Source: Austwickia chelonae
Lineage (GTDB): Bacteria; Actinomycetota; Actinomycetes; Actinomycetales; Dermatophilaceae
Direction: 5' to 3'
Assembly (NCBI RefSeq): GCF_003391095.1
Contig: NZ_CP031447.1
Coordinates: forward strand, 1,054,001 to 1,118,000
Length of the DNA stretch: 64,000 nt
The notes below the pieces were generated by a model, which ran no database searches, was not told where the DNA came from, and saw only the letters and a list, made by a program, of their open reading frames with translations. Both the position numbers and the translations under genes were made by a program. Below are positions 46,264 to 54,246 of this stretch, one piece after another. Numbering within the stretch: position 1 is the first letter of the stretch; every line of letters begins with the position of its first letter.

Positions 46264-46743
46264 ATGCCTGCGATGGAAGCGGGGCCGTCCTCGGTCCGGA
46301 GGACGGAGGACATCTGCCGGGACGCAGCTGAAAAGGACACCGCCCTCGGTGGGGAAACGGATGCGGCGAAGTCCACGGCTGTGGCCAACTGGCGGAGTGT
46401 GCTCACGGAAGACCGCGTGGGACGTGCCCGGAAGATCTTCGGTAGCGATCTCGATTATTTGACCGATACCGATCGACAACTTATCCACGCTGTCACCGGT
46501 GAGGTGATCTGGCAAGGCCAGGAACCGCACGAACGCCCGCTGAGCGCCTTCGCCATGCAGATCGCCGTGGACCGCCGAACTCGCGCTCTGGCCGAGGGGG
46601 AAGAGATCTCACAGTCCTATCTGCAACGCACGTGCGACAGGTTGGCCGCCTTGGGTGTTCCAGCCAACCCCTTCCAAGGAGTCAACCTACGCAAGGCGAA
46701 GGATTATCTGGCTTCACGGAGTGAGGTTCCACGGTCTGGCTGA
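46264..46743 (+). CDS. Hypothetical protein between obg and proB
   Basis: I do not recognise this 159-aa protein. It has a charged N-terminal 45 residues, then a probable helical domain: WRSVLTEDRVGRARKIFG, LTDTDRQLIHAVTGEVIWQG, LSAFAMQIAVDRRTRALAEGEE and YLQRTCDRLAALGVPANPF. There is no signal peptide or membrane segment. AGGAGGA sits just before the ATG, which argues for a real gene. It occupies the normally short gap between obg and proB, 274 nt after obg, and ends 49 nt before proB. It could be a small regulator or antitoxin-like protein, but no toxin is adjacent. Confidence 0.65.
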   Translation: MPAMEAGPSSVRRTEDICRDAAEKDTALGGETDAAKSTAVANWRSVLTEDRVGRARKIFGSDLDYLTDTDRQLIHAVTGEVIWQGQEPHERPLSAFAMQIAVDRRTRALAEGEEISQSYLQRTCDRLAALGVPANPFQGVNLRKAKDYLASRSEVPRSG

Positions 46744-46780
46744 ACGAGCAGATTCTTTTCGCTGCCGGCCTTCTGCCGGT

Positions 46781-46786
46781 TACGCT
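46781..46786 (+). promoter_or_regulatory. -10 box of a probably leaderless proB
   Basis: TACGCT is six bases before the ATG at 46793, and no Shine-Dalgarno is present. Confidence 0.55.
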
Positions 46787-46792
46787 GCGTCC

Positions 46793-47929
46793 ATGTCCGT
46801 GCAGGTGAACGACCCCAGAGCGGTCCGACAACAGATCTCGACGGCGTCACGACTGGTGGTGAAAGTCGGCTCGTCGTCCTTGACGACGGCTGAGGGGATT
46901 CTGGACGGAGGACGTCTACGGACTCTTGCCGATGCTCTGGCAGAACGCAGGCTGTCCGGACACCAGGTTGTTCTGGTCTCCTCTGGAGCTATCGCTGCGG
47001 GGATCGTCCCCCTAGGGCTGACTCAGCGTCCTCGAGACCTGGCCACTCAGCAGGCTGCCGCGAGCGTCGGACAGGGAGCCCTGATCGCGGCGTATACGGC
47101 TGCCTTCGGGGCACACAGGTTGACCGTCGGACAGGTCCTGCTCGCCGCTAGCGATCTGAACCGCAGCGATCACTACGTCAATGCGCGGCGAGCGATCATT
47201 CGCTTGCTGCGCCTAGGAGTTCTTCCGGTCGTCAACGAGAACGACACCGTGGCTACCGACGAGATCCGTTTCGGGGACAACGATCGTCTGGCTGCCTTGG
47301 TAGCTCACCTGATCGGAGCCGAAGCACTGGTTCTGCTGACCGATACCGACGCCCTTTACGACGGTCCGCCGCAGGAGCCGGGGAGTCATCGCATTTCCTC
47401 GGTCTCCGGAGACAAGGACCTGGTGGGGGTCCGTATCGGTGGTAGTGGAAGCTCTGTGGGCACCGGCGGCATGGTGACGAAGATCGAGGCTGCGAGGACC
47501 GCCACGGGCGCGGGGATACCGACGCTGCTGGCCGGAGCTGGCCAGGTGACCGAGGCCTTGCGAGGGGATGATTTGGGAACGCTGTTCCTTCCTAGAGGTG
47601 AGAGGCCCACATCGAAACGTCTGTGGCTGGCCCATGCCAGTGAGCCTGAGGGAAGGCTGGTCTTGGACGACGGAGCGGTGAATGCCTTGCGGGCCGGGCG
47701 GGCTTCGCTTCTACCTGCCGGGATTGTCGCAGTCGAGGGAGCCTTTGCGCAGGGGGCTCCGGTGGAACTGGTGGATCGGAGCAAGGTGCCTGTTGCTCGG
47801 GGGCTCGTGGCTTTTTCCAGTGATGAACTGCCTCGGCTGTTGGGCAGGAGTACCCGGTGGCTGGGCGAGGTCCTTGGTCCTCAATACGCCCGTGACGTCG
47901 TGAACCGCGATTATCTGGTGCTGGTGTGA
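46793..47929 (+). CDS. proB: Glutamate 5-kinase
   Basis: The 378-aa enzyme catalyses the first step of proline synthesis, ATP-dependent phosphorylation of glutamate. The amino-acid kinase domain (about 15-265) has VVKVGSSSL, VSSGAIAAG, and NENDTVATDEIRFGDND with the metal and glutamate ligands. A C-terminal PUA domain occupies about 285-370. An in-frame extension upstream overlaps the hypothetical gene and is rejected because a -10 box lies six bases before this ATG. The next gene encodes the following enzyme, in fused form. Confidence 0.95.
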   Translation: MSVQVNDPRAVRQQISTASRLVVKVGSSSLTTAEGILDGGRLRTLADALAERRLSGHQVVLVSSGAIAAGIVPLGLTQRPRDLATQQAAASVGQGALIAAYTAAFGAHRLTVGQVLLAASDLNRSDHYVNARRAIIRLLRLGVLPVVNENDTVATDEIRFGDNDRLAALVAHLIGAEALVLLTDTDALYDGPPQEPGSHRISSVSGDKDLVGVRIGGSGSSVGTGGMVTKIEAARTATGAGIPTLLAGAGQVTEALRGDDLGTLFLPRGERPTSKRLWLAHASEPEGRLVLDDGAVNALRAGRASLLPAGIVAVEGAFAQGAPVELVDRSKVPVARGLVAFSSDELPRLLGRSTRWLGEVLGPQYARDVVNRDYLVLV

Positions 47930-48090
47930 ACCATCCCTACTACTAGCCCGGAGAGCTTGGGCAGGAAAGGATCTGGGGGAGCCGGTCGAAAGGCTGTCCA
48001 CAAGCGTTCCCGTCTCCGCACGGCGGCTGATCGAGCTCTCCTGGCGGGGTGGATTCGCTCCGCTCGAGTGAGCTATGTACCGTCGGCCCC

Positions 48091-50013
48091 ATGCGCTATC
48101 AGATCACGCGCGCTCACCTCCGCGATTTGTCCCGCGTCAAGCCTTTGTGGAAGGCGATGCTGAGCCGCTATGTCGATGTCATCGGGCCGACCTGTCCGGT
48201 CCGGAATCCGGGCGAGGCCTGGGCCCGGCGCCATGAGGAGTACCTGACCTGGCTTAACGACGGAGCTGGGGTGGTCTACCTGGCTACTGATAGCGAGGAC
48301 TCGGACCGGGTTGTGGGCTATGCCGCGCTGCATTTCCGAGTCTCCGGATCAGCTTTCGACATGGGAGAGCGCTTCGGGGAACTGGAGTCCCTTGCGGTCA
48401 GCGAGGAAGTACGTGGTCAGGGCCTGGGAAGCCGGCTGCTGGAGGCTTGCAGGCTGGAATTGCATCGACGGGAGATCCGTTATTGGTCGCTGGACACTTT
48501 GGCAGCGAACGAGAACGCCCGTCGCATGTACGAGCGTGCGGGTTTCGAGCCGTTCATGCTGCGGATGATTCGACTGGTCGAGGACACCTCCGGCGTTCCT
48601 GCGGCTTCTGACCCTCCGACCGCCCCACTTGTCATGCCGACCGATCAAGTCGGCGTTCCCGGGTCGGCAGGTGATCGCAGCGCTGCTGCGGGGTGGCGTT
48701 CCGAGCAGGAGGCTAAGGGCGACAGCGAGGTTGAGGGTAGCGCGGCACCTGCCGTGTCATTGTCTGTGCAGGAGGCCGGGATGAGAGCCCGGGCAGCTGC
48801 TCGGGAAATGGCTGTGGTGACGACGGCGCAGAAGAACCGAGCTCTGCGTTTGATCGCTGATGCGCTGGAAACGGAGTCGGAGTCGCTGCTGGCAGCGAAT
48901 GCGAAGGATGTCCGCCGGGCTGAGGAGGAGGGACGCCCGGAGAGCCTGATCGATCGGTTGAAGCTCGATCAAGGTCGGCTGAGTGAGATTGCGGATGCTG
49001 TCCGCCAGATCGCGGAGCTGGCTGATCCGGTGGGTGAGATCGTGCGGGGATCGACCCGTCCGAACGGCCTGCAGGTCCGTGAGCAACGGGTGCCTTTCGG
49101 TGTGGTCGGCATGATCTTCGAAGCTCGTCCGAATGTGACTGTCGATGCGGCTGCGCTTTGTCTCAAGAGCGGAAATGCTGTGGTTCTTCGCGGAAGTTCT
49201 AGTGCAGTAGAGAGCAACCGGGCGCTGTCAGGGGTCATGCGGGCAGCCCTTGAACGGACTGATATCCCGGCCGATGCCGTTCGACTACTCGACGGGGACC
49301 GTGCCGAGGCAGCCTCTTTGATGAGGGCCAGAGGGCTGATCGACGTGATCGTTCCTCGAGGTGGCGCGGAGTTGATCCGCGCTGTGGTCGAGGAGTCAAG
49401 TGTCCCGGTCATCGAGACAGGTAGCGGAAATGTGCACCTCTACGTTGATGCTGCGGCGGATCTGGCCAAAGCGCTCGACATCTTGATGAACGCGAAGACC
49501 CAGCGTCCGAGCGTGTGCAATGCGGTGGAGACCTTGCTCGTGCACGAGTCGGTCGCCGAGGACTTGATGGATGCGGCATTGCCTGCTTTGCATTCGGCCG
49601 GAGTCGTGGTCCATGGAGATCTCGCAGTGTGTGAGGCGGGATCTCGTGCGGGGGTTCCCGTGCAGGAAGTAACCCATGAGGATTGGGCGACCGAGTATCA
49701 CGGCCTGGAGATTGCCGTAGGCGTCGTCGACTCGATTGATACTGCGATGAAACATGTGGCGAAGTACTCCACCGGCCACACCGAGGCGATCATCACCGAG
49801 GATCGAGGCGCGGCACGTCAGTGGACGAAGGGCGTGGACGCCGCCGTGGTGATGGTGAACACCTCGACTCGTTTCACCGACGGCGGTGAATTCGGCTTCG
49901 GCGCCGAGATCGGCATCAGCACTCAGAAGATGCATGCCCGGGGGCCGTTGGGTCTACGGGAGCTGACCAGCACTAAGTGGATCGTCGAGGGAGACGGACA
50001 GATCCGCGGTTGA
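48091..50013 (+). CDS. proA: GNAT acetyltransferase-glutamate-5-semialdehyde dehydrogenase fusion
   Basis: The uninterrupted 640-aa frame joins two domains. Residues 1-165 are a GNAT acetyltransferase (EEVRGQGLGSRLL at 105-117, ENARRMYERAGFEPF at about 148-162). Residues 165-225 are a Ser/Pro/Gly/Glu-rich linker. Residues 225-640 are a complete ProA, the NADPH-dependent reduction of glutamyl-5-phosphate to the semialdehyde. Its landmarks are PFGVVGMIFEARPNVTVD and catalytic Cys476 in QRPSVCNAVET. Within the frame, AGGAGG (48770-48775) lies five bases before an in-frame ATG at 48781 (residue 231), so a stand-alone 410-aa ProA could also be made. The ATG at 48091 has no ribosome-binding site; TATGTA lies at 48074-48079. 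Confidence 0.9.
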   Translation: MRYQITRAHLRDLSRVKPLWKAMLSRYVDVIGPTCPVRNPGEAWARRHEEYLTWLNDGAGVVYLATDSEDSDRVVGYAALHFRVSGSAFDMGERFGELESLAVSEEVRGQGLGSRLLEACRLELHRREIRYWSLDTLAANENARRMYERAGFEPFMLRMIRLVEDTSGVPAASDPPTAPLVMPTDQVGVPGSAGDRSAAAGWRSEQEAKGDSEVEGSAAPAVSLSVQEAGMRARAAAREMAVVTTAQKNRALRLIADALETESESLLAANAKDVRRAEEEGRPESLIDRLKLDQGRLSEIADAVRQIAELADPVGEIVRGSTRPNGLQVREQRVPFGVVGMIFEARPNVTVDAAALCLKSGNAVVLRGSSSAVESNRALSGVMRAALERTDIPADAVRLLDGDRAEAASLMRARGLIDVIVPRGGAELIRAVVEESSVPVIETGSGNVHLYVDAAADLAKALDILMNAKTQRPSVCNAVETLLVHESVAEDLMDAALPALHSAGVVVHGDLAVCEAGSRAGVPVQEVTHEDWATEYHGLEIAVGVVDSIDTAMKHVAKYSTGHTEAIITEDRGAARQWTKGVDAAVVMVNTSTRFTDGGEFGFGAEIGISTQKMHARGPLGLRELTSTKWIVEGDGQIRG

Positions 50014-50018
50014 GCAAG

Positions 50019-50058
50019 CTGAGTCGTCCGCACTGGCTTACCGGTGCGGACGACTCAG
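50019..50058. terminator. Bidirectional terminator between proA and the glycosyltransferase
   Basis: An 18-bp stem with one G-U pair (50019-50036 with 50041-50058; arm CTGAGTCGTCCGCACTGG) closes on CTTA. It begins five bases past the proA stop and includes the stop codon of the convergent glycosyltransferase gene. Confidence 0.75.
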
Positions 50059-51086
50059 TCCTGGTTTGATGCGGTCTGCTCTGGCCCGGGGGTACCAGCG
50101 CTGCTGGAGCGACCTTGGGTCTGGTCCTCCTGGGAGTCGTAGGAGATGTAGTAGGTGGGCCGTCCTTGCAACATGGTGTACATACGGCCGACGTATTCGC
50201 CGAGAACCCCCAGACACAACAACTGAACGGCACCTACGGCCGAGACCGCGACCACCGTTGAGGTCCATCCGGCAATGACATGGCCCAATGCTCGAGCCAC
50301 CAGGGCATAGACGAGGACGCCCAGCGCGGCGACGCCACCGAGCAGCCCGCACCATGTGGCGAGGCGTAAGGGCGCCATCGAGTGTCCGGTAAGGCTGTCG
50401 ACAGTGAGCGCCAGCATCTTTCCTAGTGGGTACTTGGATGTTCCTGCCGCTCGAGCAGCCCGTTGGTAAGGGACAGAAGCGCTCGGAAAACTGAGAGTGG
50501 GGACCACCAGGCGTAGCACCCGGTGCTGTTCGGGCAGGGCATTGACCGCATCCACCGTGGCTCTGCTCATGAGGCGATAGTCGCCTGCCTGGTCAGGGAC
50601 ATCTCCTCCGGCGGCTGCGCGCATGATCCGGTAGTAGGCCTGCGCGGTCCGGCGTTTGAAGAGGGTGTCACTGCTGCGGTCGGTGCGCACTCCGTAGACG
50701 ACGTCGACCTGGCTGTCCTGGGCGGTGTGCAGCATGATCGGGATACTTTCGGGAGGGTCTTGGAGATCGGCGTCGATGGTTACGACGTAGTTCCCTCGAG
50801 CACGCATCAACCCCGCCGATATCGCTGCTTGATGCCCGGCGTTGGCTCGTAACCGAACGATACGTAGCTCCGGCCATTCCCGGCGAAAGCGTTGGAGAAG
50901 GACGGGCGAGGCGTCTGAGGAGCCATCATCAACGGTGATCACTTCGTAGGGGGCGTTCAAGTCGTCGAGGACCGGGCGCAGCCGCTCGACCAGTAGCGGA
51001 AGGACAGATTCCTCGTTGTACACGGGAACGACTACCGTGAGGACGAGGTCGTCCACATACTCCGGGGGATCGGTCGGGGCAGGCAT
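50055..51086 (-). CDS. GT2 family polyprenyl-phosphate glycosyltransferase, GtrB/DPM-like
   Basis: The 343-aa enzyme has a cytoplasmic GT-A domain at about 15-235 (TVVVPVYNEESVLPLL, VDDGSSDAS, and the DxD-like TIDADLQDPPE) followed by two membrane helices (about 245-270 and 278-305). This architecture fits transfer of a sugar from a nucleotide donor to undecaprenyl phosphate, as GtrB and ArnC do. The product would serve cell-wall or surface glycan glycosylation. No flippase or second glycosyltransferase is adjacent. It stands alone on the reverse strand inside the obg-nadD region. Confidence 0.85.
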   Translation of the reverse strand: MPAPTDPPEYVDDLVLTVVVPVYNEESVLPLLVERLRPVLDDLNAPYEVITVDDGSSDASPVLLQRFRREWPELRIVRLRANAGHQAAISAGLMRARGNYVVTIDADLQDPPESIPIMLHTAQDSQVDVVYGVRTDRSSDTLFKRRTAQAYYRIMRAAAGGDVPDQAGDYRLMSRATVDAVNALPEQHRVLRLVVPTLSFPSASVPYQRAARAAGTSKYPLGKMLALTVDSLTGHSMAPLRLATWCGLLGGVAALGVLVYALVARALGHVIAGWTSTVVAVSAVGAVQLLCLGVLGEYVGRMYTMLQGRPTYYISYDSQEDQTQGRSSSAGTPGPEQTASNQD

Positions 51087-51186
51087 GCCAGCCAGGCTAT
51101 CCGCCGTTGAGCGCAGGTGGTGCCCCCTGAACGGACCGCCTCTTGTTTGTGTCCTGCAGCGGACCCACCGGATCTGCGTCGACGGG

Positions 51187-51192
51187 TAGTCT
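51187..51192 (+). promoter_or_regulatory. -10 box of the small membrane protein and nadD
   Basis: TAGTCT is seven bases before the ATG at 51200 with no ribosome-binding site, so the operon message is probably leaderless. Confidence 0.5.
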
Positions 51193-51199
51193 GTCCGCC

Positions 51200-51448
51200 A
51201 TGTCGATGACGTCCGTAGCGATGATGGTGTCCGGTTCAGGTGGCCACGGACACGAGCCCGTATGGGACCTTCCGATCCCGGCGTGGTCCTATGGTGCGAT
51301 CGCGTTGGCTGCTTTCATGCTGCTGTTGTTCGTCACCTGGTGCTTCCGCAACGCGGGGCATACCTTGATGGAGGCGTCGGACGTCGTCGCCCATGGGCAG
51401 GGTTCTTCGGACGGGTCGACGCGGGATGGTCACGGCTCGACGCGCTGA
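51200..51448 (+). CDS. Small single-pass membrane protein upstream of nadD
   Basis: The 82-aa protein has a short N-terminus with [16 protein letters not shown], one membrane helix ([19 protein letters not shown], about 30-48) and a polar tail. I believe small membrane proteins of similar pattern (acidic/His stretch, PIP motif, single helix) lie before nadD in related actinobacteria, but I cannot name a family. It ends eight bases before nadD, so the two share a transcript. Confidence 0.65.
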   Translation: MSMTSVAMMVSGSGGHGHEPVWDLPIPAWSYGAIALAAFMLLLFVTWCFRNAGHTLMEASDVVAHGQGSSDGSTRDGHGSTR

Positions 51449-51456
51449 GGAAGATC

Positions 51457-52083
51457 ATGCGAGTAGGAGTGATGGGTGGGACCTTCAACCCGATCCATCA
51501 CGGGCACCTGGTGGCGGCCAGTGAGGTGCAGCATTTGCTAGAGCTCGACGAGGTCGTCTTCGTGCCGACAGGGCAGCCTTGGCAGAAGGACAAACAGCTC
51601 TTGGCGTCTGCCGAGCATCGATATCTCATGACGGTGATTGCGACGGCCTCCAACCCGCGGTTCTCGGTGAGTCGGGTTGATATCGATCGGGAAGGTCCGA
51701 CTTACACGATCGATACTTTGCGGGATCTGCGGCGGGAACGTCCTGAGGCCGAGCTTTTTTTCATCACGGGCGCAGACGCCTTGGCGCAGATCTTGTCCTG
51801 GAAGGACGCGGACGAACTCTGGCATCTGTCGCATTTTGTGGGTGTTACACGGCCAGGACATGCGTTGTCGGTGACCGGATTGCCACAGGAGGGCTTGACG
51901 CTCACTGAGATCCCCGCGATGGCGATCAGCTCCACGGATTGCCGTGACCGGGTCGCCAAGGGGGAGCCTATTTGGTATTTGGTGCCTGATGGTGTGGTTC
52001 AGTACATCGGCAAGTACCGTCTGTATCGGACGGATCTGTCGCCGGAGCCTGCGGTGGCGCACTTGTCTGATCTTTCTCGGTGA
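51457..52083 (+). CDS. nadD: Nicotinate-nucleotide adenylyltransferase
   Basis: The 208-aa enzyme adenylates nicotinate mononucleotide to deamido-NAD. It has [13 protein letters not shown] (the HxGH nucleotidyl-transferase motif), a [14 protein letters not shown] stretch and the [11 protein letters not shown] (ISSTxIR-like) motif, in which the usual Ile is Asp. GAGGAAG lies 3 nt before the ATG at 51457. It is followed by rsfS, the constant neighbour. Confidence 0.95.
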   Translation: MRVGVMGGTFNPIHHGHLVAASEVQHLLELDEVVFVPTGQPWQKDKQLLASAEHRYLMTVIATASNPRFSVSRVDIDREGPTYTIDTLRDLRRERPEAELFFITGADALAQILSWKDADELWHLSHFVGVTRPGHALSVTGLPQEGLTLTEIPAMAISSTDCRDRVAKGEPIWYLVPDGVVQYIGKYRLYRTDLSPEPAVAHLSDLSR

Positions 52084-52144
52084 CTTCCGAGATTCCAGCC
52101 CACAGCCGCATCCACGTGCGGCGACATCAGGAGGAAAACTGCCC

Positions 52145-52543
52145 GTGTCCGCCACTGAGCAATCCCGACAGCTGGCCCAGGAAGCGGCGGCTGCTGCTGA
52201 AGACAAGCTGGCCATCGACATCGTCGCGCTGGACGTCAGCGAACACCTGGCGCTCACCGACATATTCCTGGTGGCTTCGGCTCCGAACGAGAGGCAGATC
52301 AGCGCCGTCGTTGACGCGATCGAGGAGAAAATGCACGCGCGCGGGATCAAGCGTGTACGTCGCGAGGGTGAGCGTGAAGCTCGCTGGGTTCTGGTCGACT
52401 TCGGTGACATCATCGTGCATGTCATGCACCAGGAGGAGCGGGCTTTCTATCAGCTCGAACGACTGTGGAAAGACTGCCCCCATGTGCCTCTGGTGCTGGG
52501 GCCCGAATCGGCAGATGTCGAGTCCGTCGACGCGACCCGATGA
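52145..52543 (+). CDS. rsfS: Ribosomal silencing factor RsfS
   Basis: The 132-aa protein binds L14 and blocks subunit joining when nutrients are scarce. It has KLAIDIVALDVSEHLALTDIFLVASA, then RVRREGEREARWVLVDFGDIIVHVMH and a final FYQLERLWKD, matching the family throughout. GTG at 52145 has AGGAGG 10 nt before it. The stop overlaps the phosphatase gene as ATGA. Confidence 0.96.
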   Translation: MSATEQSRQLAQEAAAAAEDKLAIDIVALDVSEHLALTDIFLVASAPNERQISAVVDAIEEKMHARGIKRVRREGEREARWVLVDFGDIIVHVMHQEERAFYQLERLWKDCPHVPLVLGPESADVESVDATR

Positions 52544-53214
52544 GCCAGGGCGCGGAGTCCGCTAGCGCCCCTCGCCGTCTCGTCATCCTCCGTCATGGGC
52601 AGACCGATTTCAATGAGCAGGGGATCTGGCAGGGACATCTCGACACCGAGTTGAACAAGCGGGGGATCTCCCAGGCAGACAGCGCGGCTACAGCACTGAG
52701 TTTGCAGGGTTTCGACCACATTCTGTCGAGCGATCTGGCGCGCGCTAAGCGCACTGCCCAGATCGTCGCCAAGGCCTGCGGATTGGAGGTCACCTGTGAT
52801 TCACGACTACGGGAGATCCACGTGGGCTCCTGGCAAGGGCTGGACTCCGTAGGGGTAGAGAGTGTCTTCCCCGGCGTGCAAGCGCGTCTCGCCGCTGGTG
52901 AGGACCTGGCGCGGGGGGGCGACGGCGAGCGGGTAGGCGATGTCGTTCTGCGGGCCCGGGCGGCAGCGGACGACCTGCTCTCGGTTCTCCGGCATGGGGA
53001 ATCTGCCTTGGTGGTCACGCACGGTGTATGCGCGCGAGCATTGGTCGCCGACCTTTGCGGGATGGACCAGCGCACGGCCTGGATGTCCTTTGGTGGTTTG
53101 GCGAACTGCGCCTGGGCAGAGCTCGTGGAAAGATCGGGCCGTTGGCGGCTGGCGCGCTGGAATGTCGAGGTCTCCGCTCTGGGGCGGCCGCTGCGAGAGG
53201 GACACGGTTACTGA
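52540..53214 (+). CDS. Histidine phosphatase family protein
   Basis: The 224-aa protein of the phosphoglycerate mutase superfamily has the catalytic His19 in LRHGQTDFN, GHLDTELNKRG, SSDLARAKRTAQ, and the second catalytic His in VVTHGVCARAL. Substrate is unknown. In actinobacteria a gene of this family often follows rsfS, sometimes annotated as glucosyl-3-phosphoglycerate phosphatase (GpgP). It is coupled to rsfS by an ATGA overlap and ends before the tRNA promoter. Confidence 0.88.
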   Translation: MSQGAESASAPRRLVILRHGQTDFNEQGIWQGHLDTELNKRGISQADSAATALSLQGFDHILSSDLARAKRTAQIVAKACGLEVTCDSRLREIHVGSWQGLDSVGVESVFPGVQARLAAGEDLARGGDGERVGDVVLRARAAADDLLSVLRHGESALVVTHGVCARALVADLCGMDQRTAWMSFGGLANCAWAELVERSGRWRLARWNVEVSALGRPLREGHGY

Positions 53215-53237
53215 GCGCGATTCTCGGACCTCTCGAT

Positions 53238-53266
53238 TTGGCATGTGGCTCGGCTCTGGATAAACT
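53238..53266 (+). promoter_or_regulatory. Promoter of tRNA-Ala
   Basis: TTGGCA (53238-53243), a 17-bp spacer and TAAACT (53261-53266) lie 26 nt before the tRNA. This is the closest match to the vegetative sigma-factor consensus that I noticed in the window. Confidence 0.7.
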
Positions 53267-53292
53267 CATCCAGTCCTCGCGATGAGGATGAA

Positions 53293-53368
<76 letters not shown>

Positions 53369-53369
53369 G

Positions 53370-53420
53370 AAGCGGTCAGGGCCCTCACGGAAACCCGTGA
53401 GGGCCCTGACCGCTTTCTTT
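53370..53420 (+). terminator. Intrinsic terminator of tRNA-Ala
   Basis: A perfect 21-bp stem (53370-53390 with 53395-53415) closes on AAAC and is followed by TCTTTT. It begins one base after the tRNA CCA end. It is the strongest classical terminator in the window. Confidence 0.92.
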
Positions 53421-53434
53421 TGAAACCTTTAAGG

Positions 53435-53470
53435 GTGTTGCGGTCTGGAAGAATTTCCCGACCGCAACAC
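53435..53470 (-). terminator. Terminator of the rhodanese gene
   Basis: GTGTTGCGGTC (53435-53445) pairs with GACCGCAACAC (53460-53470) around 14 bases. On the reverse strand it follows the rhodanese stop by 4 nt and leads into CCTTAAAGGTTT. Confidence 0.6.
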
Positions 53471-53474
53471 TAGG

Positions 53475-54101
53475 TCAGTGTCCGAGCTCGGTGAGCACTG
53501 AACGCAGGTCAGGCTCAAGCTCACGGTTGTAGGGAAGCTTGGAGAGCAAGCTTCCCATCATGCAGGAATCAGTCAGCGCGGCTGCCATGAGCCCGCAGCC
53601 GATCGCGCCGGAGAGCCACTTGGCCCGAGGGATGAATGTGCTGGTCACGATGCCGCTCACGACAAGCCCGCCAGCGACCAGGCGAACTTGGCGTTCCAGA
53701 TCCCACCTTCCTTCGCCCTGGACCACCGGTGCGCCTTCAGCCATCCAGGTGGTCATTCCGCCGGTGAGCACGTGCAAGCGGGACAACCCCGATGCCGCCA
53801 GGATTTCCTCGGCCTGACCTGCTCGTCGATCCGTGCGACAGATGAGCACGCTCTGCTGCCCCAGCGCTTCTGTGAGCTCTTCCTTGTGGTCTTTCAGGAG
53901 GGGCAGTGGGACGTTGAATGCTGTCGGGATATGTGCGCTCCGGAATTCTGCGGCGGATCGGACATCGATCAGCAGGGGCCGGTCGGCACCGGTGAGCCAG
54001 GAACGCAAGGTGTCGACATCGATCCGGGTAGGCAGATCGATGTGGACGGCTGGGTCGGTGACCGGGTGGATCTGAGGGTGCTGTTCGGCGGTGACGGTCA
54101 T
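53475..54101 (-). CDS. Rhodanese domain protein with DUF2892 membrane tail
   Basis: The 208-aa protein has one rhodanese domain (about 25-130) with the active-site loop CRTDRR (Cys88), which would carry persulfide. A C-terminal DUF2892-type membrane hairpin (about 140-195, VRLVAGGLVVSGIV and GAIGCGLMAAALTDSC) follows, the same layout as E. coli YgaP. It probably transfers sulfane sulfur at the inner membrane face. AGAAAGGG lies 5 nt before the ATG at 54101; a longer in-frame extension is unlikely since the operator lies inside it. The gene is preceded by a palindrome of the CsoR/CstR type. Confidence 0.88.
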   Translation of the reverse strand: MTVTAEQHPQIHPVTDPAVHIDLPTRIDVDTLRSWLTGADRPLLIDVRSAAEFRSAHIPTAFNVPLPLLKDHKEELTEALGQQSVLICRTDRRAGQAEEILAASGLSRLHVLTGGMTTWMAEGAPVVQGEGRWDLERQVRLVAGGLVVSGIVTSTFIPRAKWLSGAIGCGLMAAALTDSCMMGSLLSKLPYNRELEPDLRSVLTELGH

Positions 54102-54198
54102 GTGGCCCTTTCTGCTGGTCCCGATGGATTCGGGAAGTGGAGTCGCGGCTGGTGACTGCGGAAGCGGGCCACGAGTCGGACAGGCGAATGCTCGCCAC

Positions 54199-54224
54199 TG
54201 TAAATACCCCCAGGGGTATTTACA
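54199..54224. promoter_or_regulatory. CsoR/CstR-type operator upstream of the rhodanese gene
   Basis: TGTAAATACCCC (54199-54210) and GGGGTATTTACA (54213-54224) form a perfect 12-bp inverted repeat around CA. The ATACCCC...GGGGTAT core matches operators of the CsoR/CstR repressor family, which sense Cu(I) or persulfide. A rhodanese gene about 100 bp downstream fits the persulfide (CstR) branch. The repressor gene is not in the window. Confidence 0.75.
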
Positions 54225-54246
54225 AGCAGGCTCGGATTTCCCCGCT

